From the NCBI GenBank assembly GCA_016648135.1, contig JADDOH010023026.1:106776-170775 (forward strand): DNA of 64,000 nucleotides, read 5' to 3'. The DNA is from Agrypnia vestita (Eukaryota > Arthropoda > Insecta > Trichoptera > Phryganeidae). The notes beneath the pieces are model-generated. The model did no database searches, was not told the origin of the DNA, and saw only the letters and a program-made list of their open reading frames with translations. Shown here piece after piece: positions 24,501-39,500 of this stretch (the stretch's first letter is position 1; each line of letters starts with the position of its first letter). Both the position numbers and the translations under genes were made by a program.

Positions 24501-27500
24501 AGACTTGGCAAGTGTGGAAAACAGTAGCACGTCATATAAGATATGATTAATATTATCTCTTTGCGTTACAGGTTGATGGATTGATTCCTGGACATGAATA
24601 CAAATTCCGCGTGAAGGCCATCAACAAAGAAGGAGAGTCTGAGCCTTTGGAGACCCTGGGATCCATCATCGCCAAGGATCCATTCAGTAAGTATCGACAA
24701 CATGGTGAAATTAAATAATCACTCTAGCTTCAACAGCGAATCCAATCCCAGCACAGTTCATATTATTAATGGATCCAGGAATTAATATACGCAATCAGGA
24801 TGGAGTTACAAATGAAGATATTATGATAGAATGTTAGTTAAATTAGTAAAAACCACTACCAGATTTTAGGTCTCAGGACCAACACTACACTACTGTATTC
24901 ACAACACTACACCACAACCATAGCATTGTTAAACTTTCACCAATATTTAGCACATGCGTGTTAATCTTGTACGTAATCATGCACTGTGCGTGCTAGTCTC
25001 TGAACATCCTGGCTGAAAAACCTGTGACAGTGGTTTGGCCAATCTACTGTAAGGCTGTTCCGAATCATAGTAAACATTAATATTAGCCAACATGATAACC
25101 AACGTCCGTTGAACGGCTAGGACACAAAAAGAAGAAGAAGAATCGGGGGCAATATTTTTAGGTACCGAAATTAGTCGAAGACTAATGGATGAAACATGTA
25201 TTCTTATTCCTAATTCTATTCATTCTAACAATAATATTCTTGAAGCATGCTTTGCATAAAATATAAAATATTCCAACATCAATGTTCTAATATCAATATT
25301 TATGGATACAAGCCATTTTTTGAATATTTTTGATTTATCTTCCGCTTCCCACCCTCCAGCCGTGCCGGACACCCCCGGGCAGCCCGCCCCCGAGGACTGG
25401 TCCGCCAACCACATCGACCTCAAGTGGGAGGCGCCCATCTCCGACGGGGGCACGGCCATCACCGGCTACATCGTGGAGAAGAAGGACAAGTACAGCCCCA
25501 TGTGGGAGAAGGCCTGCGAGACCCACACAGACAAGCCCACAGCGACCGTCAACGGGTATGTTACTCCCTTTATATTAACTCGTGGCGTCTGCTTGCTTGC
25601 CGTCAACAAAAACTTTGGATCGATTTTTGACCCTTTTCCCTGATCCAATTGAGCTGAAACTTGGCAAGTAGACTCGTGGCGACGATCAAGAAGATCTATC
25701 AAATTTTCGTTAAAAAATAGTAATTATTATAGTACCTATAATTTTGGATTTTTAGAAATTTTAATGGTTTTTTTCAATTTGGAATCATTACAAAAGTTTG
25801 ATTACTATCAACGGTGCCGGCGGCCCGATAACGTCACGCAATATTTAAAATTTGAATTACTCCGTCGGTAGGTATAATAAGTTTTTACGAATTTCGAAAA
25901 TTTATGACAATTTGTTCACAGATGACAGCACACTTCGGTTTTTGGGAAGAAATCAAATAATAAAGAGATATTTTTAGAGATTTTTGACATAGATATTTGT
26001 CTAGACATGTTTCATTTTCAGTCAATCAATTATTACATGATGGTAAACTTAATTTACAAAGAAAGGGAGTAAAATAAAAACTTGGTTTTTATGGGTTAGT
26101 TTTTTTTTCTTCTGATACATCATCTGTAAGCTCAACCCATCCCTACATTTGGATTCCAAAGCAAGCAGAGAATAAGGTACTTAAATGCAATAGTTTCTAA
26201 TAAAAATATTTATTTGCACAGTAGATACATAATAATGTTTTTTATAATAAATTGATTCTATGTTGTAACATTTTTAAAGACATTATACTCCCCATAATAT
26301 GAGCCAAAGCTCGAGCTTATGGGACGAGTATTTACAAGCCAAATTAAAGTACAAAAGCAGAAAACAATTTAGAAGTAGTAATTTTTTAATACAGAAACTA
26401 TTTGAGACATGCGGGCAGTGTTACAATACATTGTTGTCCAAAATCAAGGATTTTACTTCTTTCTTAAGCTGTTCGTATTTTGGAACGTTCCTTTCTTGAA
26501 ATTTGTTTTGCGACAACAATGCATTGTACCATTTAACTCCCGAGTATGTATAGTGATGTTGCGCCATGGTGGTTCTTAAAGCTGGTATATTTATTTGTAT
26601 CTTTGTTCTATGTCTATCACTTATACAGTCTAAGGCCCGGTTGTTTCAATTTCAATCAAAGTAAGCGGTCGATCAAAGCATAGATTTTTACGAAAGCGGA
26701 TCGTCTGATTGGTGGAGAACGTAAAAATTTATGCTTTAAAAGAACGCTTACTTTAATCCAACTTGAAACAACCGGCCCTAAGGGGTGAGATTTATTTATA
26801 AAATAATCTTTGTAAATTTGGCATAGGGAGAGGAGTAAATTTGGCACATCTATCGAGACAATATGTATCAAAGTGTTCTAATGCAGTTTTTTTAAACTAA
26901 TTTTTTCTGCTAATAAAACATATACTGTGATAAAAATTATATATTTTTTATCATTGATATACATAAACAGAGTCTCTAGTTAGAAGCTAAAACTTTGGGG
27001 TCTTCTTCATTCAATTTTAAATAGAAAATATTCCTTACACTTTGTGTAAAATGTCGACAATTCACGAGATAAGTGACATCCAAGTTTGCATTTTTTTTTT
27101 AAATATTTCTTTGATATTGATATTGAATGAAGAAGGTTCCCCCGAAGTTTTCGCTGCTGGCTATAAAACGCCCTGCTTGTCCAATGTGAAAGTCCATATT
27201 TTTATTATCCTTTTAATATAAATTTCTCGTGAACATTCCAGCCTGGTCGAGGGTAACGAGTACCAGTTCCGCGTGATCGCCCTCAACAAGGCCGGCCAGT
27301 CCAAGCCCTCGGAGCCCTCCAAGAACTTCATCGCCAAGCCTCGCTTCTTGGCTCCGAAGATCGACAGGAGGAACTTGAGAGACGTGACGCTGTCGGCCGG
27401 ATCCACCCTGAAGTTCGACGCTGCCATCACCGGAGAACCAGCGCCGACCGTGGAATGGAAGTACCAGAACATGCCACTCAGGTAACTGCCCAAATCTGAT

Positions 27501-30500
27501 CATTCACTTTTATGGTCGCGCAAAATGTTGGATACCCTAGCCCTCATAGGACAGTGGACATGAAATGATTTGATTCTCTGGTTTTACTACAGAATTATGG
27601 CTTATTTGTACCAAATAACTATTTGTGTTGTAATCGAGGTAATGCATTATTCCATATCCCAAAATGCAGGATGGATGTAATGAGTAGGTACACCATAATG
27701 CATAGTGTGCAACTTTTTAATATACTGAACAATATATTGATGTATTTAATGGCATTGAAAGCATCGGACAGAAGATCATTTCCATATAAGATACTCACCT
27801 CAGAAATTCACAGCAACGTTTACTTTCTTTAATTCACTATTTTGTAAAGTGTCATTGAGTCTTTAAATTTTTATAAAAGATTAGGTGAAAACTTTTGATT
27901 CTCTTGTCAGATGTATCAAATGAATTGCTTAGGCCCGGTTGTTTCGAGTTCGATCAAAGTAAGCGGTCAATCAAAGCATAGATTTTTACGAAAACGGATC
28001 GTCTGATTGGTGGAGAACGTAAAAATCTATGCTTTAAAAGAACGCTTACTTTAATCCAAATGAAACAACCGGCCCTTAGGCACTTAGGAAATGATGAGTT
28101 AGTTAGCTATGAATGTGGATAGCTATGAAGTTGTATCTCAAAATAACAGAGCATTAATTATTACTAAACAATAAACATCTGTCTCAGGTCTTCCAAGCAA
28201 GTCCTCATCGATAACGTGGACTACAACACGAAGCTGACCATCCGCCCGGTACAGCGGGGAGACTCTGGTGAATACCAGGTATCCGCCGCCAACTCGAGCG
28301 GCCGCGACACCGTCACAATCCTGGTCACGGTGACCGACAAACCGAGCAAGCCTGAGGGACCACTGAACGTGAGTAAAACATTTCAACGTATCCGTAATAA
28401 ATAAAGTTGTTCATAGGTTTTCACAGCCGTTCAGAATCTTCTGGTTTGTGTTTTCTGCGGTATAATGCTGTTTTTACCACCTTTCTGATTCCATTGCAGG
28501 GTCCTTCATCAGGGTTGATTTTTGTCTGCATTATCGTATTATCATAAAAACACGGCATAATATCCCAGAAAACGCAAACCAACTCACAGCTCATACATAT
28601 ATGAAAGCAGACTGATCTTATGTATGTTTTGTGCATTGATTTTGTCTTATTTTTGTAGTCTTTGATGAACAAAAAAGCAATATTACAATAGAAGAACACA
28701 AACTTCATTCTGCACATGGATTCAAAAGCCTACTAGTATTAAAAATAGTTAATGAGATTGGCATTGGAGAACCCGCTCTTATTTCCTCAATTTCCATCTC
28801 GCAGATATCCGACGTCCACAAGGAGGGCTGCACCCTCAAGTGGAAGCGTCCCAAGGACGACGGCGGCACCCCCATCGAGTACTACCAGGTGGACAAGCTG
28901 GACACGGAGACGGGCTGCTGGGTGCCTTGCGCCAGGGCGGCTGAACCAAGTCAGTATTGAATTAATTATTTATATTTAATATTTTTAGAACTCTAACAAT
29001 TTGAAGACATAACATAGTCGCACAGTAAAAAATTAGCTGATAAGTCAGTTATCGTTGATGTTCATTCTTCCGTGTATCTTTACAGAGTGTGATGTAACTG
29101 GCCTCACTCCTGGAAAGGAGTACAGGTTTAGAGTAGCAGCCGTCAACTCGGAGGGAGAATCCGAGCCTCTCATCGCGGAAGAATCTATTATCGCCAAGAA
29201 TGCATTCGATGAACCAGGTGAGTCAACATATCCTTTTTTTCATAACTCTACATTGCTTTGTTTGAGTTCAACTTCAAATTGCCTCGAAATATTTCCAATC
29301 AATTTGAGGAAAAATGATTCTTAAAATAACACGTCCTGTATAAGAATTTCTGGTACTCAAACTATTGTTGTGTCCTTGACAGGCGCTCCTGGAGTACCGA
29401 CAGTTATGGACTGGGACAAGGACCATGTCGACCTGAAATGGACCGCGCCGAAAGAGGACGGAGGATCTCCGATCACCGGATACATTGTGGAGAAGAAGGA
29501 CAAGTTTGGACAATGGGAGAAGGCTTTGGAGGTAAGTCACTCGAGTTCTATTATGAGGCCTGCAATCAAATGCAACACGTTTAAACAGAATACAATCTAA
29601 AAAAATTACATACACTGTCACCAAAATCAAAAGAGAATCATGAAGAACATCTTCTTCATATTTAAGAACTGTGCCCTTTTGCCTGTCATAAATCATCCAT
29701 AAGCTATACGAGTATACTACTCGTTATTTGGTTCATGTATTTCCATCTCTTTCTTGCAATCTTTACGTTCTCTTCAATTACGTTTCTGAATTATTCGTTG
29801 TGTCTAATGAATCCTATGTGATATTTCGAGAGTGCGTAAAGGACAGTACGTAACTGTGTGCGATGCGAGCTGTTAGTACGCATGATGCAGCCAATAAATC
29901 CCGACCTATACCGAGACGTGACATGAAAATCCCATCCACGAGAATCTCGCCGTAGGAATATGTCCTGTTCGTCAGCCCCCTTTTATTTTCGATGATGTCC
30001 ATTCTTCTCCTTCATCAGCCCTCGCCTCCGACTCCTTCTGTCTGCCGCTGCGGCACCCCGGTGCGATGACATCGATTAAGGATTTATTTTCTTGCAGTTT
30101 CAAAAGAACGTCCTCATTCAAAATTCTCTCATTATCATCACATGGCCACGATCCACAGACAAACACTGCCTAGTTGTGATGTAAGAGTTTTCGCCTTTTC
30201 TTCTGTTGTTCCTTTAGTTGTTGTTTATCTTAACAAGAAGTCCTCCAGTTATGAACGCTAAGTTTTCTTCCATCTTGCTTAATATTACTGGCCAATCTTC
30301 TCTGAGATCTCCCTTATAATCACATCCCTTGCAGTGCCAAGTGTGGAGAACCTTGGAGAGAACATTATTTGAACACTCCTGGCCTAGCGTAATTGTAATG
30401 TGGTTCCACCTGACTCCTCACTGCCCTTTTTTCCATGTAGCCCTAAAAATTTTACCAAACAAAAATAGTGCAACGTATTCATTCTATCCATGGAGAGGAT

Positions 30501-33500
30501 ACCTTGAATGTATGTTTTTAACCTCTATTCGGTTAGTATTCAAGATACGCTAAGCTTTGGATGTAATAGACAAGTCAAAGTGATTTGGAGATTTATTAAA
30601 CACCGTGTATTTCACAAATTCCCAGGTACCTGGTGGAAGCAAGCTGGACTGCCGCGTGCCCGACCTAATCGAGGGTCAGACATACGAGTTCCGGGTGCGG
30701 GCCGTCAACGCGGCCGGCCCTGGAGAGCCCAGCGACTGCACACACCCCGTCACGGCCAAGCCCAGGAACCAGGCGCCCAAGATCGACCGCACCAACCTGG
30801 AGAACATCAAGATCAGGGTTGGACAGAAGTTCGGCTTTGACGTCAAGGTAACTACTGAACACATTTGCTCTCATTTCAGGATTTTGAATCAAATGCTCTG
30901 TAGAGTTTTTTGTGGTGTTGATCATCGATGCAGAGAATTGAAATGATTTGAATGTGTACGAGTGCACAAAGCGGTTTTGCCTCTAACATCCGCTCCCTTC
31001 GGTATTCACTGTATGAAAAAAAAAAATATATATATATATATTTTTTTTTTTTAAAATAGAGATGCGAACACGGAATTTGTGTCACATCAATATTCTTACT
31101 ATTTTCAAATTAATCTAAACGCTTGTGCTATGAAAATAGGACTAACTTGCTTGTCTGGAGTGAGATTCGAATCTGCGACCTTTGGATCACGAGGCGAGAG
31201 TCCTAACCACAAGACCAACAAGCTACTCATCTATTTTACGATATTTGTATGAGTGTTGTCGTGTAAAATATTACAAGCAGTAAGGCGTATAAGTAATGTA
31301 GGAAAGAAATGACCTTACTTATTTGAAATACTTTATTCAATGAAGATGTATAAATGTGTTATTATGTTAATAAGTACATGTCTGAATAGACAAGAGAGTA
31401 CGGAGGAGACAGAGTCGCATGCGTTCCAGTCACTCCGGGCAGGTTCATATATTATATGTACTATTTACCCTCGACATGTTGACAAGAGGCATCAAATCAT
31501 GTAGGAGAATATTCTAAAATACAGGGAAACAAAACTATTAAGTTTTATTAGCAAGACTGCCCAAACCTCTCAAATTCCTGTAGCATTTTGAATTGGAGTA
31601 ATGGTGCAATCTGGAATTTGAAGCGAACGCAGCTGTCAGTCTGGGCAATGGAAAGAGAGCGAAGAGTTTGACACTCCAGAATGTTGCGCTAACGTCTTCC
31701 AGTGGTAGTTGCTCACCACTCTGTTGGGTGTATTTGGAGACATGCTCTGCTTACCTCCTACACTTCGCACAATAGATAATTCTGTTCATTTTTTAATCTC
31801 GCCTAACGTACTGTGACAAATGTGTTTAATGAGAGATTTCAACCGATTTAAATCCACCATCTTCCAGGTATCTGGAGAGCCCGTGCCGGAGACCAAGTGG
31901 TTGCTGGCCAAGAAGGAGGTCAAGAGTGGCGGCGAGGTGAAGGTGCAGCACTCCGACTACAACACCAAGCTGAACTGCAAGGCCGCCACGAGGGCCGACA
32001 GCGGCCGCTACACCATCACAGCCGAGAATGCCAACGGCAAGGACACAGCAGATGTGGAGGTCATTGTACTCAGCGTGCCTAGCCCACCAGGCGGACCTCT
32101 GAAGGTAAGACAGAATTGAATTATTTATTCAATTTGAGATTTTATTCCATAAAAATTAAAATTGTAGAACTAAAAAACAAGTGTTTTTATTTTCATATGT
32201 ATGATTATGGAGTTCTATAAACTTACTTCCTAAACAATAAATAAGGAGATTTGTTTTGCGTTTTGAGAGATGCGTGTGTGTACAAGCATTAAATATATCA
32301 ACAGAACTATATTGATTACCTGGGTGGTGCAATCTATGTTTAGGTGAATACACAATTTTTTTTATTTTATTTTTTTATTTTAGGAAAAGTTAAAAGCAAA
32401 TCTTAAATTAACATGCAAGTGATAAAAAGTAGTAAATTATGCCAATTATAAACTTTACACTTAAAATTAATTATTAATCATATTAGCAAAGTGTGACATT
32501 ATGACAGTTTATAGTTGCATTGTATATTGATAAGGGGGGGAGGGTGGAGTGGGATGTAGGATTAGGATAAAGGAAAGAAGTATGGGAGTATATGGGAATA
32601 TAAATTATAAATTAAGTCAATTAGTTAGAGTGCGGTTGTGAAGTTAATTTTCGTTTAATGTCCCGAATTGTTGAGTTAAAAATGTTTATGTGGTTGTAAT
32701 TTACGATAAATGAATTTGTGGATCTATAGATGAATGAGTTAATAATACAGTTAGTGTGTTGGGTACCTACATAAAATAGCTCGCCCTGTTGCGAAATCGA
32801 CTACCCAGGTACTCATTTGTAATAACTCGGATGCAAGAATATTTTTCATTATTTTTGGAGGATTTTATCATGTTCTTCTTCTTCTTCTTTACGAGTTTTT
32901 GTTTCTTCAGGTGTCTGACGTCCACGCCAATGGCGCCAAGCTGGCCTGGAACCCGCCGGCCGACGACGGCGGCCAGCCCATCGAGAAGTACGTGGTGGAG
33001 AAGATGGACGAGGCCACCGGCAGGTGGGTGCCGGCCGGAGAAACCGAAGGCCCCCAGACATCGTTGGCCATCGACGGCCTGCAGCCCGGACACAAGTACA
33101 AGTTCAGGGTGCGCGCCGTCAACAGGCAGGGCAAGTCAGAGCCGCTGGCCACGCAGCAGGCCATCGAGGCCAAGAATCCGTTCGGTAAGTGAAATTTAAC
33201 TGTTTAATAAGTTTATATTGTATTTTATAGATTGTAGATGTTCTTTTATTGTACTTTTGTAAAACCCTTTTAAGAAATAAAGACTTTTTCGCATGGGTCA
33301 TTGAAGGTTTTGCGCGACCGACTCGCCTGGTCTTGGTTCTTGTATTGCTGGGACGACGGGCCGGGCGGAGCGGACGCTTTAGCATAAAATAATGCCAACT
33401 AGGCGGCAAACGTGTTGGGCAGATATGGACGGTTCGGCGCATAAAACAGCCCAGGGTATATTGGTGGGTCACCTTCAATGTTTAATAAGTTGCGCCGCAG

Positions 33501-36500
33501 TGTCGACACTGCGCCATACGAGCGACTCTGAAACTACTTTTTCTACTTTTTTCTCTAAAATAATACATGCGTATTATTTTAGAGAAAAAAGTAGTATGCA
33601 GCGTTTACGTACTATTGAAGTGAAGTTTATTTTTTACACAATTTTTATCACTTCATCTAATTAAACTTTTATCACTTGCAGATGCTGCTGGCAAACCCGG
33701 AACCCCCGTGGTGGCAGACTTCGACAAGACCTTCGTGGAGCTCAAGTGGACCAGGCCTGAGTCGGATGGCGGATCCCCCATCACCGGATACGTCATTGAG
33801 AAGAAGGACAAGTTCTCGCCGGATTGGGAAGAGTGTGCCAAGGTAATAAGGATATTCAGAACCAATAAGAGAAAGAATCTTAAGAGTCTAGTGAACTAAT
33901 GGTTAATTTATGTATTAGCTGCATTGCCACAGAACCAACGTGCTTAATTTCATCGCAATTTAAGGCACAGTGCTCAGTTCCTGAAAATAATAAAATTTTA
34001 AATACTTAGCTTCTAAACCAAGATATATTATTATAGATGTCACACAGAGGACAAAGCTATTTACGTAGGAAAGTAGGCATGGAAGTCTTTGGGCGTTTAC
34101 AAGGCTTACGAGACCAACACATAACTGGCTTAACAACACAACGCAACATTCACAATTCCACCCACGATCGACCACCACATCTATCAATGTTTTTTAAGTT
34201 TTTGTGTGTATGGTACTGATGTACCACGCTTCACATTAACTTAAGCTACCGACATCTACCTAAATAGCTATGTCTCTGTGAGGCATCAATAATATATCTT
34301 GATTAATAACAATCTGTCTGGGGACAAAAATCCGTTAATTGTGTTAATGAACTTACTAAAAAACATTGTGCACCGTTGAATTAGGGTTAAACCTATTTGA
34401 CGCTCATTGTGTTACTAGCGATGTTCCATGGTTTCATTTTAACTACTGACCCTGGAACACCCTGTGTCTACATAGCTTTGCCTATTTAAGCACCAAAATG
34501 AGATACAATATGTAAATATGTAATATTGAATTTATTATTTTACACGCTTTCCTAGAGGGCAATGATGCAAGGTAAGAATCTCGATGTAAATTAGTATACT
34601 CATTGTGTGCATAAATTTCCAATGCTCTAACAAAATTTCATTTTACTCCCATCCAGGTTGAGGGCGACGTTACCAGTGGAAAGGTCAACGACCTCATCGA
34701 AGGTACCAACTACGAGTTCCGCGTCCGCGCCGTCAACAAGGCCGGCAAGGGCGAGCCCAGCGACGCCTCCAACTCCCATCTGGCCAGGGCCAAGAACCAG
34801 GCGCCTAAGATCGACAGGAACTTCATGTTCAACGTCAAGATCAGGGCCGGGCAGAACTTTGACTTCGACGTTCCCGTCTCTGGAGAACCGACACCCAGCA
34901 AGGAATGGTACCACGTCGAGAACATCATCATCAATACCGACAGAATCAAGATCACAAACGAACAGTACTCCACCAAGTTCAGGCTCGTGGACGCTAAGAG
35001 AACAGACTCGGGCGTCTACACACTCAAAGCTAAGAACATCAATGGCGTAGACTCGGCCACTTTGACCGTCGTCATCCTGGACATCCCGCTTCCTCCGGAA
35101 GGTCCTCTCAAGGCTGACAACATCACGAAATCTGGATGCAACCTTTACTGGAGGCCGCCTAAAGACGACGGAGGCAGCGACATCACCGGATACGTTGTCG
35201 AGAAGATGGACTCGGAAAATATGAGATGGGTACCAGTCGGAGAAGTCCAAGGCTGCAACATCAGAGCCGATCATCTGATCGAAGGCCACGACTACAACTT
35301 CCGCGTCAGGGCGGTCAACAAGCAAGGAGAGTCGCTGCCGCTCCTCGGCCACGAGCCCGTCACCGCTAAGGATCCCTACAATACTCCGGACAAACCCGGA
35401 ACCCCGGTTGTCAAAGACTGGGACAAGGATCACATGGACCTCGAATGGGTACCGCCAAAGAAGGACGGAGGATCCCCGATCACCGGGTACATTATCGAAG
35501 CGAAGACCAAATACGGTTCGTGGGAAAAGGCGGCGGTGCTCACCAGCCCGACGACGACGGCCACTGTGCCAGGACTTACCGAGGGAGAGGAGTATGAATT
35601 CAGGGTCATCGCCGTCAACAAGGCAGGCCCCGGAGAACCCAGCGACGGCTCCATGTCACAGATCGCCAAGGCGCGATTCTGCGCCCCGCACTTCGACAAG
35701 ACCCTCCTCAAGGACCTCACCGTCAGAGCTGGACAGAGGATCGCTTACGATATTCCTATCGAGGCATCTCCGAAACCAACTGCCGAATGGCAAGTCAACG
35801 GAAAGGTCGTCCAGAGATCAGATAGAGTGGACATGGAAGTGTTCATGAACAAAATCACCTTCGATATTCCATTCTGCACCCGAGCTGATGGCGGCACCTA
35901 CAAACTCACTCTCAAGAACGACCTGGGAGTGTGCAGCGCATCCGCATTGGTCACCGTCTTGGATAAACCATCCAAACCAGAAAAGCCTCTGGTAGTTTCC
36001 GACGTTACAAAGGAGAGCGCTCAACTCACATGGCGCACGCCTTTGGACGACGGCGGTTCTCCAATCCTTCACTATGTCATTGAGAAGATGGATCTCTCCA
36101 GGGGAATCTGGTCTGATGCCGGAATGAGCACAGCCTTGACTCACCAAGTGACGAGGCTGGTACATCTGAAGGATTACTTGTTCAGAGTGAGCGCCGTTAA
36201 CGCTATCGGCCAGTCTGAACCACTCGAACTCGACAAGAGCATTTGCGCCAAGAACGAATTCGATGAACCGAGCTCCCCTGGTAAGCCAGACATCATGGAC
36301 TGGGGGAAGGACCACGTGGACATCCAGTGGGCCGCTCCCAAAACAGACGGAGGCTCACCCATCACCGGGTACATCATCCAGAAGAAGGAGAAGGGAAGCC
36401 CGTACTGGGTGAACGCCGTCCATGTACCGCCTTCCCTAACGAACGCATCGGTTCCAGACCTAACCGAAGGGCAAGACTACGAATTCAGGGTCATCGCTGT

Positions 36501-39500
36501 CAACACCGCTGGACAAAGTGAGCCTAGCGAGGCTTCGGACATCGTCACCTGCAAGGAGAGGTATCTCGCTCCCAAGATCAAGACACCTCTCCGTGAGATT
36601 CGCATCAAGGCCGGTCTCATCTTCCACGTCGATATCGACTTCATCGGAGAACCGACTCCCGAGGTTATCTGGACCAACGGCGGCAAACCCATCGTCACAA
36701 ATGAAAGGACAACTATCACCTCTATCGGACATCACACGATCGTCCACACTGTCAACTGCAAGAGGAGCGATGCGGGCTTGTACCATCTTCTTTTGAGAAA
36801 CAGCTCCGGAATGGATGAGGGCAGCTTTGAAGTCATCGTTTTGGATAAACCCGCTCCTCCAGAAGGACCCCTCGAGTACGAAGAAATCACCGCACAGTCC
36901 GTCACGCTGTCCTGGAAACCACCCAAGGACAACGGAGGCAGTGAAATCACCGGATACGTCATTGAGAAGCGCGATCTTACTCACGGAGGTGGCTGGGTAC
37001 CGGCTGTCGCTTACGTCAACCCCAAAAACAACCACGCCACTGTTCCCAGACTCATCGAAGGAACCAAATACGAATTCAGAGTCTGCGCCGAAAACTTGCA
37101 AGGCAGGTCTGAACCTCTCACCACTGAGAAGCCCGTCATCGCCAAGAACCAATACGACGTACCTGGAAAACCAGGAAAGCCAGAATTGCTCTCGTCAGAC
37201 AAAGATCACATCAAGGTCAAGTGGTCGCCTCCTATTTCAAACGGCGGGTCCAACATTATCGGATACGACGTGGAGAGGAGAGATAAGGCTACCGGCAGAT
37301 GGATCAAGATTAACAAAGATCCTATTAGGAATAACGAGTACATGGACGAGAGGGTGCAGGAGGGACACCAGTACGAGTACAGGGTGTCTGCAGTCAACGC
37401 TGCCGGCCCCGGTAGGCCTTCAGACCCATCGAACATCCTGACAGCAAAACCAATGAAAGAAAAGCCGAAACTCTGGTTGGACGGTCTCATTGGACGCAGA
37501 ATCAAAGTGCGCGCCGGAGAACCGATCAACGTCACCATTCCCATCACCGGAGCCCCGACTCCCAAGATTTCCTGGACAAAGGGATCTATTCCTCTACTCC
37601 AGTCCCACAGAGTGTCTTCTGAGACCTCCAACGACCAAACAAGACTGGTCATTGAGAAAACTACTCGCGATGATTCTGGAAAATACACCATCTCCGCGTC
37701 CAATGAAAACGGAAAGGATTCTGCCGACATTGACGTTATCGTTGTGGACAAACCCGGTATGCCGAAGGGACCGCTCACCTACAGCTCCGTCACACAGGAC
37801 ACGGTCAGCCTGACCTGGCTACCGCCCACGGACGACGGTGGCAGCGAAATCACCGGCTACATCGTGGAGATGTCCGACTATGGTGTGGACAACTGGCACG
37901 CCGTCGCAGGCTTCTGCCCCAAGTGCGCCTTCACTGTTAAGAATCTGACTGAAGGAAAGAAGTACAACTTCAGAGTCAGGGCTGAGAACATCTACGGAGT
38001 CTCGGATGCTCTGGAAGGTAAACCGGTCATTGTGAAATCTCCGTTCGATCCTCCAGATGCGCCCAACCAACCCGACGTCACGGCCTACAGCTCCAGCACG
38101 TGCTCGCTGGAATGGAAACCACCAGCGAACTGCGGCGGAAAGCCCATCACTGGATATTATGTTGAGAAACGCGAGCGCGGAGGTGAATGGCTCAGGGTCA
38201 ACAATTATCCGACGCCCAACACCAGTCTCACAGCTCAAGACCTCCACGAAGGTTCGAGGTACGAATTCAGAGTCATCGCCGTCAACGAGGCCGGCCCTGG
38301 TAAACCCAGCAAGCCCTCTGAACCGATCATCGCGCAGACCCAGAGGCTCAAACCTGACGCCCCCGAGGCCCCGAAACCAGACCGTGTCACGAAAGACTCC
38401 GTCACACTGTCCTGGAGGCCGCCGAGGAGCGACGGTGGAGCCAAGATCAAGGGATACATCGTACAGAAGAAGAACAAGAACGATAAGGACTGGTCCGATT
38501 GCAACGATACTCCAGTCAACGCTCTCATCTTCACAGTACCTAAGCTCAAAGAAGGTGATGAGTACCAGTTCAGGATTATTGCTGTCAACGAAATCGGCAA
38601 TTCCGAACCCAGCAAACCGACCTCCGGCATCATTATTGAAGAACAAGCCAACAAGCCCTGCATGGACTTGGGAGGCGTGCGCGATATCACTGTCAGAGCT
38701 GGAGAAGACTTCTGCGTTCACGTTCCGTACACCGGCTTCCCGCAACCGACAGCTACGTGGTTCGCCGATGACAATGTTCTGGACGTTGAAGCCGAAAAGA
38801 GAATATTCCAGAAGATCACGCCAGATTCTGCATCTCTCGTCGTGCAAAACTGCAAGAGAACCGATGCCGGACAATACAGGTTGCAGTTGCGTAATCCTTC
38901 CGGATACGACACGGCTACAATCAACGTACGCGTACTGGACAGACCAGCTAAGCCTGAGAACCTCAGAGCTGACGAATTCGAAGGTGACGCTCTCACGCTG
39001 TACTGGACTCCGCCTAAAGACAACGGAGGCGGTGAAATCACCAACTACGTTGTTGAGAAGAGGGAAGCGCGTACACCAAACTGGACCAAGGTATCTGGAT
39101 ATGTTACCACTCCGTTCTTACGCGTGAAGAACTTGAACGTCGGACGAGAGTATGACTTTAGGGTCATGGCCGAGAACCAGTACGGACAGTCCGACCCGAC
39201 CCAGACGACAAACCCGATCAAGGCCAAGCATCCCTTCGATCCTCCGGGCGCTCCTGGAGCCCCGAGATCCGTCGAGACCACAGACTCGTCCATCACAATC
39301 ACCTGGACGAAGCCGAGGCACGACGGCGGATCTCCAATCACGGGCTACATCATCGAAAAGAGGCTCATCAGCGAAGATAAGTGGACCAAGGCGTCGCACG
39401 CGCACATCCCCGACACGACCTACAAGGTCACCGGGCTGATCGAGAACCACGAGTACGAGTTCAGGGTCGCGGCCATCAACGCCGCCGGCCAGGGTCCCTA

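Noticed and set aside
34627..39450. Long open frames on the minus strand and in other + frames across the giant exon (for example 34627-35433, 36460-37152, 37819-38874 on the minus strand and 38057-39127 on the plus strand)
   Set aside because: They overlap the projectin frame throughout, have low-complexity or Arg/Ser-rich translations, and resemble no family. They follow from codon bias in the real frame.
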